DNA of 64,000 nt from Niallia sp. Man26 (GCF_022049065.2 NZ_CP095743.1:2247001-2311000); one strand, 5' to 3'. Shown: positions 55,529 to 63,958, counted from the stretch's first letter. Program-made: numbers and translations. Notes: a model not told the origin generated them from the letters alone.

Positions 55529-55999
55529 TCAGAGGCATTCAAGAATAGCGATTTTCTTTAAATCCTTATTATTGTTTTTTGTTTTCCTGTAGCTGTCTTT
55601 TGATGATTTCCGGTAAACGGCTAAGAAGTCTTTAACAGACAACACCTTAAATCTCGCTTCTGCTTCCACCTTCATTTCTAACAGGTTATAAGCAACTCCT
55701 GCAAAGTGAGGCAGGTCTTCTTCATAGGCGAACCCTATTTCAAACCCATTTTTCTCAAACTTATGCTCGTGTAAATCTGTCAGTTCATACGACAGCTTTT
55801 CCATCATTTCCTTTAAAAGGGGCCATTTCTCCTCTATATAAGATATTGGCACAAGAATATCAATATCCTGTGGATTAAAGTTAATACCCGTTACGACTTC
55901 AAGCCCTAATGACCCATATAAAACAGGAGTTATACCAAGGTTTTTATTTAAGGCCTTTCCTATATAGAGGAACTCTTGATAAAGTTCGTCACTTGTCAC
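55529..55999 (-). CDS. Nucleotidyltransferase-fold protein
   Basis: A 156-residue protein. LYGSLGLEVVTG with NPQDIDILVP gives the GS-x(n)-DxD signature of the minimal nucleotidyltransferase fold; EIGFAYEEDLP supplies a possible third acid. No HEPN partner gene is adjacent, so a toxin-antitoxin pair is not evident. GTG start 55999 follows AAAGGAGG at 11 nt; the nearby ATG meets a stop after three codons. Substrate unknown. Confidence 0.7.
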   Translation of the reverse strand: MTSDELYQEFLYIGKALNKNLGITPVLYGSLGLEVVTGINFNPQDIDILVPISYIEEKWPLLKEMMEKLSYELTDLHEHKFEKNGFEIGFAYEEDLPHFAGVAYNLLEMKVEAEARFKVLSVKDFLAVYRKSSKDSYRKTKNNNKDLKKIAILECL

Positions 56000-56131
56000 T
56001 TGACCATCTCCCTCCTTTACACCTAACTTCAGTATAAAATACCTTTAAGGATGAATAAATCATTATCTCATTTAAACAAATCAACAAAATAGCCGATATA
56101 AATATATAGTAAGACAAAAGGGGTAATAGAT

Positions 56132-56416
56132 ATGGAAAGAAAATATTTAAATGTGATGGAAGAAATTGTAGAGTCTCTTGTTACCTATTTATTACTAAGT
56201 CCAGATTTTCAGCTTTTTTGCAAGTGCGAAAAGTGTAAAATGGATATAATTGCATACAGCCTAAACAACCTGCCTCACCATTATGTAACAACAGAAAAAG
56301 GCAGACAACATGTGTTTGACCACTTAAACACAGAAGAAAACAGAAAATGGATAAATAAACGACTTATTAGCGCCATCTATCTTGTAGGAAACTACCCAAA
56401 GCATGAGCAGCAGTAA
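56132..56416 (+). CDS. comFB: ComFB-family protein
   Basis: A 94-residue protein. The family pattern is clear: NVMEEIVESLV, then CKCEKCKMDIIAYSLNNLPH with the zinc-binding cysteines, then HYVTTEKGRQ. In B. subtilis comFB lies between comFA and comFC; here it stands alone with its own terminator. ComFB-domain proteins have been reported as cyclic dinucleotide (c-di-GMP, c-di-AMP) receptors, relevant to the riboswitch at 13.9 kb. A ribosome site AAAAGGGGTAATAGAT precedes the ATG. Confidence 0.85.
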   Translation: MERKYLNVMEEIVESLVTYLLLSPDFQLFCKCEKCKMDIIAYSLNNLPHHYVTTEKGRQHVFDHLNTEENRKWINKRLISAIYLVGNYPKHEQQ

Positions 56417-56435
56417 CTAGCTGTTATAGAAAAAT

Positions 56436-56476
56436 AAAAAAGGAATGAACTGGACTCACCAGATCATTCCTTTTTT
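56436..56476. terminator. Bidirectional terminator
   Basis: AAAAAAGGAATGA pairs with TCATTCCTTTTTT between comFB (plus) and the MFS gene (minus). Confidence 0.85.
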
Positions 56477-56480
56477 GCTG

Positions 56481-57992
56481 TTAGTTTGTTGCTGGTTTTC
56501 TATTTGGGCTTCCTTGCTTCTCAAGCTCTTTAACTGCTTCTTGACTTGTATCGACTCGTTTAACAAACAGTGCCAGAATTAAAGCAATAGCATTAATAGC
56601 AAGTGTCACGTAGAAGGAATATTGAATTCCCTCAAGCAGCGCTTTTTGTGTAAGCAGTGCAGCTGAAGCTTCTGTCACAGAAGCTGGATCTACTCCAGCC
56701 ATCATACTTTCCGCTTCGTTTTTTGTGACTGTATTCATAATTGTAACAAGTATCGCTGTCCCGATTGATCCTGAAACTTGCTGAGCTGTATTATTAACAG
56801 CCGTTCCATGAGGATTCAAACGTGTTGGCAATTGGTTTAAGCCGTTTGTCATGATTGGCATCATTACCATTGACATTCCGAACATACGCAATGTATAGAC
56901 AAGAATAATGTAGGCATGTGTTGAATCTATTTGCAAATGTGCCAGCATATAAGTCGATACACCTGTAATAGCCAGACCTATAACGGCAAGAACACGGGGA
57001 CCGAATTTATCGAACAGCCTTCCTGTGACCGGCGACATAATCCCCATAATAACTGCACCAGGAAGCATCATTAAACCAGAATCAAGTGGCGATATCCCTC
57101 TGACGTTTTGTACATATGCTGGTGTCAAAATCATCCCGGAAAACATCGCAACCGCATTAACTATCGCAATAACAGAGCCTAGCGCAAACATTGGATATTT
57201 ATAAACACGCAAATCAAGCAGCGGTTCTTCCATTTTTAATTGTCGCATGATGAATACCGCCAATGCTATAGCACCGGCAATCAATGATATTAATACAACT
57301 GGATCAGACCAGCCGTCGGAGCTTGCGGAGCTGAAACCATATAACAATCCGCCGAAACCGATGGAAGATAATACAACCGATGTATAATCTAGTGTTGCAT
57401 TTTTATTTTGTGTCATAACATTCTCAAGCTTCCATGCTGCCAGCAGCAAGCTGATTACAGCAAGCGGAAGAATCATTTCAAATAAAAGTCTCCAGTCATA
57501 AAATTCAACAATATAACCAGATAATGTTGGTCCGATTGCAGGAGCTGTAATCATAACCAATCCGAAAATCCCCATAGCAGCACCACGTTTTTCACGGGAG
57601 AAGCTAATTAGCATGATATTCATTAACAGCGGGCCCATAACCGAAGACCCTGCCGCTTGGATCATTCGTCCTGCAAGCAATGTGCCAAAGTTAGGAGCAA
57701 ATGCTGCCAATGCAGTACCTGCTGTAAAAATGGCCATGGAGGTAATGAATAGGCTTCTGTTCGAAAATCTAGTTAACAGGAAGGCTGAAGCTGGTATTAA
57801 TACACCACTGACAAGCATATAGCCTGTTGACAGCCACTGTACCGTCGAATAATCGTCAATTTTTAGGTCAACCATAATTGATGGTAATGCAACATTCAAA
57901 AGTGAGTTGTTTAGAAATGATACAAATGCACCTACAAATAGAATGGCAATCATCAAATATGGAGGTTTCTTTTGTTGTAAACTGGAATCCAT
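56481..57992 (-). CDS. MFS multidrug exporter, DHA2 type
   Basis: A 503-residue, 14-helix exporter of the EmrB/QacA family. N-terminal FVSFLNNSLLNVALPSIMVD (D1-like motif), QWLSTGYMLVSGVLIPASAF, motif C in MITAPAIGPTLSGYIVEFYD, LDSGLMMLPGAVIMG in the second half. It expels drugs with H+. ATG follows AAGGAGACAAAAACTAT. Last gene of an operon led by the TetR repressor at 58153-58773, whose three operators cover the promoter. Confidence 0.92.
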   Translation of the reverse strand: MDSSLQQKKPPYLMIAILFVGAFVSFLNNSLLNVALPSIMVDLKIDDYSTVQWLSTGYMLVSGVLIPASAFLLTRFSNRSLFITSMAIFTAGTALAAFAPNFGTLLAGRMIQAAGSSVMGPLLMNIMLISFSREKRGAAMGIFGLVMITAPAIGPTLSGYIVEFYDWRLLFEMILPLAVISLLLAAWKLENVMTQNKNATLDYTSVVLSSIGFGGLLYGFSSASSDGWSDPVVLISLIAGAIALAVFIMRQLKMEEPLLDLRVYKYPMFALGSVIAIVNAVAMFSGMILTPAYVQNVRGISPLDSGLMMLPGAVIMGIMSPVTGRLFDKFGPRVLAVIGLAITGVSTYMLAHLQIDSTHAYIILVYTLRMFGMSMVMMPIMTNGLNQLPTRLNPHGTAVNNTAQQVSGSIGTAILVTIMNTVTKNEAESMMAGVDPASVTEASAALLTQKALLEGIQYSFYVTLAINAIALILALFVKRVDTSQEAVKELEKQGSPNRKPATN

Positions 57993-58021
57993 ATAGTTTT
58001 TGTCTCCTTACCCTTAGTAAA

Positions 58022-58156
58022 TTAATTTATCTTTTTATTATCTGCACATGCTAATTGGAGTATGTCAGGACGTTTGATAATTTGCGCAGAAATGTTTTGC
58101 TTCTGAAGTGTGTCGACAAGCTTTTTTAATTGCATGTTGATTAAATCCTTCATCAT
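58022..58156 (-). CDS. 44-residue peptide between TetR and MFS genes
   Basis: Starts MMKDLINMQLKKLVDTLQ, ends QLACADNKKIN; mostly helical and soluble. Its ATG overlaps the TetR stop codon (ATGA), which implies coupled translation, and the stop is 30 bp before the MFS start. No family recognised. It could be a regulator-associated peptide or a leftover frame; the overlap argues for use. Confidence 0.5.
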   Translation of the reverse strand: MMKDLINMQLKKLVDTLQKQNISAQIIKRPDILQLACADNKKIN

Positions 58157-58773
58157 ACTTCTTCCCTGCCGAATCCCCTTTTAAGAAGATCCATTTGCTT
58201 CAGATAACTGTCAGTCGCCTCTGCAACGGTTAAATCCTTCACATACATTTGAACAATATTATGGAAGGTAACGGCTGTCATAACTCTTACCATGTGATGC
58301 AATTCACTTTCATCCTTTAGGTTCAGGTTGCTTTTGTTAATCGATTGGGAGATATTTAAGAAAAGGCTTTTTTGCTTTTCTTCGTATACATTATTAGCTA
58401 ATGTGTTCTCCAATTTATAGTTCATATTCAAAAAGGCGTTTTTAAAAAAGTTTTCATGATTTTGTTCTTTATGATTTGTCACCATAAATTGAAAGGACTT
58501 AATAAAGGTTGCGAATAAATCTCCGTCATTTTCCTCTAATATGGAAAGGAATCGCTTCGTATTTTTCTTGGAGATTTCACTTAATAAATAAAAATACAAA
58601 TCCTCTTTGTCATCGAAATACTGATAAAAACTTCCTCTCGGAATACCTGCGCTTTTAATAATATTGGCAATAGATGCCTCATGTAGCGGAACTCTTGAAA
58701 ATTCTTCTTTTGCAGCATGAATCAACGTATCTTGCTTATCTGCTGCTAAATGGAAAAATGTTTGTTTTGGCAT
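58153..58773 (-). CDS. TetR-family repressor
   Basis: A 206-residue repressor. Helix-turn-helix at about 10-55 (TLIHAAKEEFSRVPLHEASI, then IIKSAGIPRGSFYQYFDDKE). The ligand domain is helical. ATG 58773 follows AGGAGTTGTCTT; the longer frame from 58803 would overlap operator 1. First gene of the operon with the 44-residue peptide and the DHA2 exporter. It very likely binds the three TGACA-N3-TGTCA sites in front of it and responds to the exporter's substrate. Confidence 0.92.
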   Translation of the reverse strand: MPKQTFFHLAADKQDTLIHAAKEEFSRVPLHEASIANIIKSAGIPRGSFYQYFDDKEDLYFYLLSEISKKNTKRFLSILEENDGDLFATFIKSFQFMVTNHKEQNHENFFKNAFLNMNYKLENTLANNVYEEKQKSLFLNISQSINKSNLNLKDESELHHMVRVMTAVTFHNIVQMYVKDLTVAEATDSYLKQMDLLKRGFGREEV

Positions 58774-58797
58774 AAGACAACTCCTACTTCCTATACA

Positions 58798-58881
58798 TGA
58801 CACAGTGTCACATCTGATAACAAAATTTATTATATGTGACAGCGTGTCATCTTGTCAATATATTAAGATGACATCATGTCA
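58798..58881 (-). promoter_or_regulatory. TetR promoter with three TGACA-N3-TGTCA operators
   Basis: Operators at 58798-58810, 58837-58849 and 58869-58881 (spacers CAG, GCG, TCA). The promoter has -35 TTGACA (58853-58858), 18-bp spacer, -10 TATAAT (58829-58834): operator 2 fills the spacer, operator 1 is downstream, operator 3 upstream. Confidence 0.9.
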
Positions 58882-58994
58882 CTTTTTTCGGAAAAAATCT
58901 TAAACAGATACAAGTTAGCATTTTCCTATTATTTCAAATCGATTATAGGTCTAAAAGATTACACAGTGGCACAAAAGCCCTGCAAGAGAAAAAC

Positions 58995-59040
58995 AAAAAA
59001 AACCAGAACAAGACTCTTTCTAAAAAGGTCTTGTTCTGGC
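58995..59040 (-). terminator. Terminator of the MazG-like gene
   Basis: CCAGAACAAGAC pairs with GTCTTGTTCTGG, 13-nt loop, T8 on the minus strand. Confidence 0.9.
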
Positions 59041-59058
59041 TATCTTTGAATGAGCCTG

Positions 59059-59589
59059 TTATTTGTTTCCTTTTTGTCTGTCTATTTCCTGCTTAAGACG
59101 ACCTTCCGGTGCGAAGTCCTTTTCCCAGTTCGGCGGCTTAATGATTTTTCCGTCTTCTTCTCTAAATCTTGGTTTACCGTCTTCAAACAGCTTGCCCATA
59201 TTTGCTTCTTGAACAATCTTAAACAGATTAAATGGCTCTACGCCTGCAATGACAAAGCTTCCCTGGTTAAAATACTCCACATCTGTCAATGCGTCCATTT
59301 GTGCAACAAGCACATCATCGACAGGCTTTTTCTCTGTCGTAATTTTAGCAGCGGCTTTATGAAGGCCAGCAAGAAATGCTTGAAACAGCTCCTGAAATTT
59401 TTCTTCTTTTCCGTCAGCTGTTGCATAAAGAAATTCTACAAGCTCTTCTCCTGTCCATACAGCTCTGTTTACAGCTGTTTTTTCTTCAATCGGTGCAGGT
59501 GTTTCTCCGACTTGATGTCCGAATGCTTGGTGAAAATCTTTCACCATATTATACATAATATTAAGGTCTTTATTTTGTTCGTTTCCCAT
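59059..59589 (-). CDS. All-alpha NTP pyrophosphohydrolase-like protein
   Basis: A 176-residue helical protein of the MazG/PRA-PH-like superfamily by motif: VWTGEELVEFLYATAD (ExxE) and VAQMDALTDVEYF (DxxxD), the paired acids that bind Mg. The second half, FKIVQEANMGKLFEDGKP and EDGKIIKPPNW, is a conserved signature of this Bacillus group. It probably cleaves a nucleotide or related diphosphate. ATG follows AAAGGGAGTCATT. Monocistronic. The exact substrate is not known to me. Confidence 0.75.
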   Translation of the reverse strand: MGNEQNKDLNIMYNMVKDFHQAFGHQVGETPAPIEEKTAVNRAVWTGEELVEFLYATADGKEEKFQELFQAFLAGLHKAAAKITTEKKPVDDVLVAQMDALTDVEYFNQGSFVIAGVEPFNLFKIVQEANMGKLFEDGKPRFREEDGKIIKPPNWEKDFAPEGRLKQEIDRQKGNK

Positions 59590-59764
59590 AATGACTCCCT
59601 TTAAAAAAATTCTTCCATGAGTATTTTACCATTAATGCTACCAATATGGGACTTCCATTCTGTTTTTTTTGTAATCCTTGTAAGAGAATATGCGATTTCC
59701 TTTTATATAACAACGTTTTGGCCACCGCGGCCTGAACCAACAAAGCAATGTGAAAAAACATTAA

Positions 59765-59793
59765 TTTACTAGTATTTAAACCCCTGTTATAAT
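59765..59793 (+). promoter_or_regulatory. SigA-type promoter
   Basis: TTTACT (59765-59770), 17-bp spacer, TATAAT (59788-59793), 26 bp before the GTG of the next gene. Confidence 0.75.
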
Positions 59794-59818
59794 ACTAGAG
59801 GAAAGAGGTGTTGAATCA

Positions 59819-60145
59819 GTGGATATATTCAGTGTTAAAGAATTGTCAGAGGTTGTACGTCATGTAGAAGTCGAAGGTCAAGGGGGTATTTTTACAGAAG
59901 AAACTGGAAAACTGCCAAAGGATTATCCAAAAGAATTTCTGAGTAGAATTGTCAACTATATATCCGATCAAGTGTTGATTAATAAGATTGATGCTTTAAC
60001 CGAGGATGAAGCACTTCATATGTTTGTTAAATCCGTTTATATTGTACGAATCAAACATTTGGAAAGCCCTAATAATTTCGAGGAAAATGCACTTATAGAA
60101 AAAGTTTTTGAAGATTATATAATGGAACCTTCCGCGCTTAATTAA
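59819..60145 (+). CDS. Hypothetical protein, 108 residues
   Basis: Acidic, helical protein beginning MDIFSVKELSEVVRHVEVEG and ending FEDYIMEPSALN. GTG start after AGGTG at 8 nt; good promoter upstream. No motif, signal or membrane segment. Family not recognised. Confidence 0.75.
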   Translation: MDIFSVKELSEVVRHVEVEGQGGIFTEETGKLPKDYPKEFLSRIVNYISDQVLINKIDALTEDEALHMFVKSVYIVRIKHLESPNNFEENALIEKVFEDYIMEPSALN

Positions 60146-60168
60146 CCTGCGCTCTTTAGATAAATGTT

Positions 60169-60202
60169 TTCAGGCTGTTGAGGGCATACCCAACGGCCTG
60201 AA
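60169..60202. terminator. Hairpin between convergent small genes
   Basis: TTCAGGCTGTTG pairs with CAACGGCCTGAA (one mismatch). T tract weak on both sides. Confidence 0.5.
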
Positions 60203-60222
60203 CTCTCCATATATTTAAGTCC

Positions 60223-60372
60223 TTATCGAGTCCGTTTGTTGCGATTTAGATTACTTACGATTATTTCCACCGTATTTTTCTTTGCAAGTAAATTCTCATA
60301 TTTTCTTTGAGACATTAAGTTATATTTCCAATCTGCTTGCCATTTTTTTGTTTTCAACTCATAAGTATTCAC
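60223..60372 (-). CDS. 49-residue basic protein
   Basis: GTG start 9 nt after AAAGGTG. Sequence begins MNTYELKTKKWQADWKYNLM and is rich in Lys, Asn and Arg, ending LNRNKRTR. Fills an otherwise empty stretch of 384 bp. Codon use is like the neighbours. Basic, possibly nucleic-acid binding or ribosome-associated; unrecognised. Confidence 0.5.
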   Translation of the reverse strand: MNTYELKTKKWQADWKYNLMSQRKYENLLAKKNTVEIIVSNLNRNKRTR

Positions 60373-60529
60373 AGGTTTCCACACCTTTCCAATCATTCTA
60401 ACAAAGTTTTACCCGCCTACATCATTCTGTAAACATCTTTTTTTATTTCAAAATAATAAATATTCGCTGTCTCTTTTTCAGCTGTTGGAGTACAATAATA
60501 AACAGTGAAAATAGGAATGGAGCAGTTAA

Positions 60530-61405
60530 ATGGAAATTAGACAATTAATGTACTTTGTTGAAGTAGTAAAGCAGAAAAGCATGACGAAAGCATCTGAAAA
60601 ACTGCATGTTTCCCAGCCTGCCCTTAGTAAAGGTGTCAAAAGTTTGGAAGAAGAAATCGGCATCACGCTAATTAATCGATCAAATAAAACACATGAACTA
60701 ACAGATGCTGGCCAGATCGTTTACGATTACGCGCAAAAGATAATGGCTCAAATGGATGAGATGGCAACTACCCTCCACGATATGACTAATCTTGCTCGCG
60801 GGAACATTAACATCGGTATTCCGCCAATGATCGGCAGCCTCTTTTTCCCTAAAGTTATATCTGCATTTCACAAGGCGTATCCGAATATTCAAATCAATAT
60901 TAAAGAGTATGGAGCGGCTAAAGTAGTCAAGAGTGTCGAAGAAGGAGAAATTGAAATTGGTATTGCCGTATTGCCAATAATGGATGAGTCTTCGTTCCAC
61001 GTCTTCCACCTTGTGAGTGAAGAAATTAAATTAATTGTCCACAAACAGCATCCTCTTTCCAATCGAAAAAAAGTCCATATGAAAGAACTTATAGATGAAG
61101 AGTTTATTTTTTACAGTGAGGATTTCGCCTTATATGAAATGATGAAACGTGGATTCATCAACGCAGGATTTGAGCCGAACATCATCTTTAAAAGCTCACA
61201 ATGGGACTTCATGATTGAAATTGTTGCTGCGAATTTAGGGATTTCCATGCTTCCAGAATCGATTTGCAACCGCACAACAAACAATCAAGTAAGATTTATT
61301 GATTTAGAACCAGTAACTAATTGGCAGCTTGCTGTCATAACAAAAAAAGACCGTTATTTATCTGTCGCCGGGAGAAGATTTATTGATTTTATTCTTCAGC
61401 AATAA
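60530..61405 (+). CDS. cidR: LysR-family regulator, CidR-like
   Basis: A 291-residue LysR protein: winged helix at 1-60 (MEIRQLMYFVEVVKQKSMTK, LHVSQPALSKGVKSLEEEIG), effector domain about 90-290. Directly upstream of cidA-cidB on the same strand, as in the ywbI-ywbH-ywbG locus of B. subtilis and cidR-cidABC of staphylococci, where it activates the holin-like genes in response to overflow metabolites such as acetate. ATG follows GGAATGGAGCAGTTAA, a modest ribosome site. The symbol rests on context. Confidence 0.88.
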   Translation: MEIRQLMYFVEVVKQKSMTKASEKLHVSQPALSKGVKSLEEEIGITLINRSNKTHELTDAGQIVYDYAQKIMAQMDEMATTLHDMTNLARGNINIGIPPMIGSLFFPKVISAFHKAYPNIQINIKEYGAAKVVKSVEEGEIEIGIAVLPIMDESSFHVFHLVSEEIKLIVHKQHPLSNRKKVHMKELIDEEFIFYSEDFALYEMMKRGFINAGFEPNIIFKSSQWDFMIEIVAANLGISMLPESICNRTTNNQVRFIDLEPVTNWQLAVITKKDRYLSVAGRRFIDFILQQ

Positions 61406-61459
61406 ATGATCATCTCCCCTGCTCCTCCCCCATTTACGCATCACCTTCTGCACGCACCC

Positions 61460-61560
61460 ATTATAACTATTGGTTATTATAATTATAATAATTATGTATT
61501 TTACGAATAGCAACATTCAGCGTATGATAACTTATATAGTTAATCTAAGGTTTAAGGGCG
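61460..61560. promoter_or_regulatory. cidA upstream region with AT-rich dyad
   Basis: Between cidR and cidA, TTATTATAATTATAATAATTA (61475-61495) is a nearly perfect AT dyad, a fit for LysR binding. No sure -35/-10 pair was assigned. Confidence 0.4.
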
Positions 61561-61598
61561 AGCATTTATTCCATTGATTGACAGGGAAGGTGATCGTA

Positions 61599-61967
61599 TT
61601 GAAATTTCTAATCATTATCGGGCAAATTGCTTTTATACATCTTTTTCTTTTTCTTGGAATGGGAGTAAAAATGGTTGTGTCAGTTCCGCTGCCAGCATCC
61701 ATGATTGGTCTCATTTTTTTATTTATAGGTTTACAGCTTAAGTGGATTAAACTGAAGTGGGTAGAAACTGGTGCAGCCTGGCTGCTGGCTGAACTGCTGC
61801 TGTTTTTCATTCCATCTGCTGTTGGTATCGTTAACTATGAAGAAATCCTTAATATGAAAGGAATTGAAACGGTTCTTCTCATTGCTGTCAGCACCTTTAT
61901 CGTGATGGGAGCAACCGGATTTACAGCAGAAAAAATCTATAATAGAAAGAGAAGTTTAAATAAATGA
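61599..61967 (+). CDS. cidA: CidA/LrgA holin-like protein
   Basis: A 122-residue membrane protein with four helices (LIIIGQIAFIHLFLFLGMGV; LPASMIGLIFLFIGLQLKW; WLLAELLLFFIPSAVGIVNY; TVLLIAVSTFIVMGATGFTA). Family marks P-ASMIG and FF-PS-VG are intact. It acts with CidB, linked to metabolite (pyruvate/acetate) transport and cell death control. TTG start 61599 follows AAGGTGATCGTA; the TTG at 61578 overlaps nothing useful. Overlaps cidB by four bases. Confidence 0.9.
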   Translation: MKFLIIIGQIAFIHLFLFLGMGVKMVVSVPLPASMIGLIFLFIGLQLKWIKLKWVETGAAWLLAELLLFFIPSAVGIVNYEEILNMKGIETVLLIAVSTFIVMGATGFTAEKIYNRKRSLNK

Positions 61968-62653
61968 ACATTATAATGTTTACTGTATTAACGTATATAT
62001 TTTACAGAGTGACAAAATGGAGTTATAAAAAATGGAAAAATCCATTGCTGCATCCGCTCCTGCTGTCACCACTGCTTTTAATTCTGTTTATCAGCTGTCT
62101 CCATATTCCAGCAGGAAGCTATTTAGAATCATCGCGGTTGTTGACACACCTGCTCGGCCCTGCAACAATCGCCTTTGCGGTGCCGATATATAAACATAAG
62201 CATCTGTTGAAAAAATATTTCGGTGTTATGCTAATAAGTGTCACAACCGGTACTGTAGTAGCTATCACGTCATCTTTTTTTCTATCACAATTAATTAATT
62301 TGCGAGCAGATTTCATTATAAGCATATTGCCGCGATCCATCACAACGCCAATCGCAATTGAAGTATCGCAGGAAATTGGCGGACTTCCGACATTAACAAC
62401 CGTGTTTGTCATCATTACTGGAATCATCGGCGGGATAATTGGACCATATGCAATAAAACTTTTATCCTTGAAATCGCCTATTGCTAAAGGATTAGCTTTA
62501 GGAATGGGTGCACACGGTGTCGGAACAACAAAAGCGATGGAATTTGGCGAACAGGAAGCAACCTTTTCGACCTTGGCAATGATATTAGCTGCTTGGATTA
62601 CGGTGATTTGGGGCAGTTCGCTCATTCCTTTGTTAATGAATATTACAAGCTAA
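61964..62653 (+). CDS. cidB: CidB/LrgB-family membrane protein
   Basis: A 229-residue, multi-helix partner of CidA. Family blocks: LLGPATIAFAVPIYKHK, LPRSITTPIAIEVSQEIGG and LGMGAHGVGTTKAMEFGEQE, the LrgB signature near the C-terminus. ATG overlaps the cidA stop (ATGA). Followed by a strong terminator, so cidA-cidB form a two-gene operon under CidR. Confidence 0.93.
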   Translation: MNIIMFTVLTYIFYRVTKWSYKKWKNPLLHPLLLSPLLLILFISCLHIPAGSYLESSRLLTHLLGPATIAFAVPIYKHKHLLKKYFGVMLISVTTGTVVAITSSFFLSQLINLRADFIISILPRSITTPIAIEVSQEIGGLPTLTTVFVIITGIIGGIIGPYAIKLLSLKSPIAKGLALGMGAHGVGTTKAMEFGEQEATFSTLAMILAAWITVIWGSSLIPLLMNITS

Positions 62654-62654
62654 A

Positions 62655-62690
62655 AAAAAACTAAAATCCAAAGGATTTTAGTTTTTATTT
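62655..62690. terminator. Bidirectional terminator
   Basis: AAAACTAAAATCC pairs with GGATTTTAGTTTT, 3-nt loop, between cidB and the YdjO-like gene, which converge. Confidence 0.9.
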
Positions 62691-62894
62691 TGAGTAAATG
62701 CTATTATTATTGACGACTTGCAACTCTCTAGTCGTTTTTTCCATATCACTGCCGCATATTGGGCATTTTGGTGTTTCAGTGCTTTTAAAATTGTCCCGAA
62801 TCCAGCATTTGCATGTTTCAGATACACAATCCCAAACTACAACTTCTTCTTTTACAATTTCCTCGTTATTCTTTCGGCCAAATCCCATTGCCAA
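62685..62894 (-). CDS. YdjO-like cold-inducible zinc-ribbon protein
   Basis: A 69-residue protein, the same length as B. subtilis YdjO as I recall it. Two cysteine pairs CVSETCKCW and KCPICGSDM form a zinc ribbon; VVWDCVSETC and WIRDNF are family landmarks. TTG 62894 is preferred (GGAGG at 8 nt); the ATG at 62909 lies in the ribosome site and ATG 62888 is rather distant. Role of the family is not known beyond cold induction. Confidence 0.75.
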   Translation of the reverse strand: MAMGFGRKNNEEIVKEEVVVWDCVSETCKCWIRDNFKSTETPKCPICGSDMEKTTRELQVVNNNSIYSK

Positions 62895-62909
62895 ATGAAA
62901 CACCTCCAT

Positions 62910-63229
62910 GAAGCTTTTGTTTGATTAGAGCCCACTATCAAAAAAAAAGAGCCCGTAAAACATAAAAAATCACTTGCAAACGTAAGAAATCTACAGACTA
63001 GACCTTAAAAACAAGTGACCAAACATATCTATCTTTCTTTTAACCTATCTTCCTATTATAACATACATATATAAAAAGTCAAATAATTAATATTCCATCT
63101 TATCATATTCCATTTCAATTGAAAAGCATTAGCTATCCTGTAAGCAATATGATATTATTTTCGAGTATGCAATAAATTCACCCATACTTTGAAATACTAT
63201 GCAGTGATAGATATAGGAGGTCATCAATA
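62910..63229. other. Intergenic stretch
   Basis: No gene. AT-rich, contains the promoter regions of the divergent YdjO-like and DUF6509-like genes; nothing else stood out. Confidence 0.4.
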
Positions 63230-63517
63230 ATGAATATAACAGAGTATACAGTGGAAAAGATCGAAGATCCAACTGGCATTTTATCAGGAGAACGATATGA
63301 ATTCTTTTTAACTCTGGAAGAGGATGAGGAGGACGAGCTGTTTGAGGACGGCACCATTCAATTAAAGGTATTGTTCTTCGTTGAGGAGTCAGAAATGAAA
63401 GTGTTAAATTATGACTTTTATAACAGCAGCCAAGACAAGTACTTGGATTTTGCTTTAGAAGAGGACGAGCTTCAAGAAGTATTTAATTTTTGCAGCAGTC
63501 ATTACAAAGAGGCTTAA
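63230..63517 (+). CDS. DUF6509-like protein
   Basis: A 95-residue acidic protein beginning with ITEYTVEKIEDPTGILSGER and YEFFLTLEEDEED, the conserved opening of a Bacillus family (DUF6509) sometimes mislabelled pullulanase. ATG follows AGGAGGTCATCAATA. Ends with a strong shared terminator. No catalytic motif; function unknown. Confidence 0.8.
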   Translation: MNITEYTVEKIEDPTGILSGERYEFFLTLEEDEEDELFEDGTIQLKVLFFVEESEMKVLNYDFYNSSQDKYLDFALEEDELQEVFNFCSSHYKEA

Positions 63518-63524
63518 ATTACAT

Positions 63525-63558
63525 AAAAAGAGCAGGAGACATGTCTCCTGCTCTTTTT
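63525..63558. terminator. Bidirectional terminator
   Basis: Perfect 16-bp arms (63525-63540, 63543-63558) with poly-A and poly-T ends. Confidence 0.92.
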
Positions 63559-63559
63559 A

Positions 63560-63958
63560 TTATACTTCGACCGACTTGCCATCTTCCACAATATGATGCA
63601 TTAAATGCGCAAGATAGTGGATTGGACCAAAAGCGTCCTCTGCTTCTTCCTCTTCATCCTCATCAATTTGCAAATCATTTAAATGAAGTGCTATAAATTG
63701 GTAGAAGTCCTTTAATTCAAAGGAAAAACAAGCAGATGGTGTTTCACTTTCTTCCAGATATTGAAGAACTAAATACGATTCTTTTCCACTTTCATCAACT
63801 GCATCAAAATAGATGAAGTAGCCGATATTCGTATCCAACTCAAACAGCTGTCTAGTTCCACCGCTAGTTACTCGGTTAAAATCTTCTTCACTCAATTTTT
63901 GGACTGTAATGTTTTCCATTCCATCTTCTTTATGAAATTCAACAGTAAATTCTTTCAT
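63560..63958 (-). CDS. Acidic cytosolic hypothetical protein
   Basis: A 132-residue protein with FHKEDGMENITVQKLSEEDF near the start, a central GYFIYFDAVDESGKESYLVL, and an Asp/Glu run (DEDEEEEAEDAFG) before LAHLMHHIVEDGK. ATG follows AAAGAGGTGCTACATA. It faces the similarly acidic DUF6509-like gene across a shared terminator. Family not identified. Confidence 0.75.
   Translation of the reverse strand: MKEFTVEFHKEDGMENITVQKLSEEDFNRVTSGGTRQLFELDTNIGYFIYFDAVDESGKESYLVLQYLEESETPSACFSFELKDFYQFIALHLNDLQIDEDEEEEAEDAFGPIHYLAHLMHHIVEDGKSVEV

Noticed and set aside
55529..55999. Toxin-antitoxin (HEPN/MNT) pair
   Set aside because: Only the nucleotidyltransferase-like half is present; neighbours are unrelated and face other ways.
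59050..59604. 184-codon plus-strand frame
   Set aside because: Antisense shadow of the MazG-like gene at 59059-59589; Cys/Phe/Leu-rich composition typical of such shadows.
59570..59761. 63-codon minus-strand frame upstream of the MazG-like gene
   Set aside because: Overlaps the ribosome site and start of that gene and has no site of its own.
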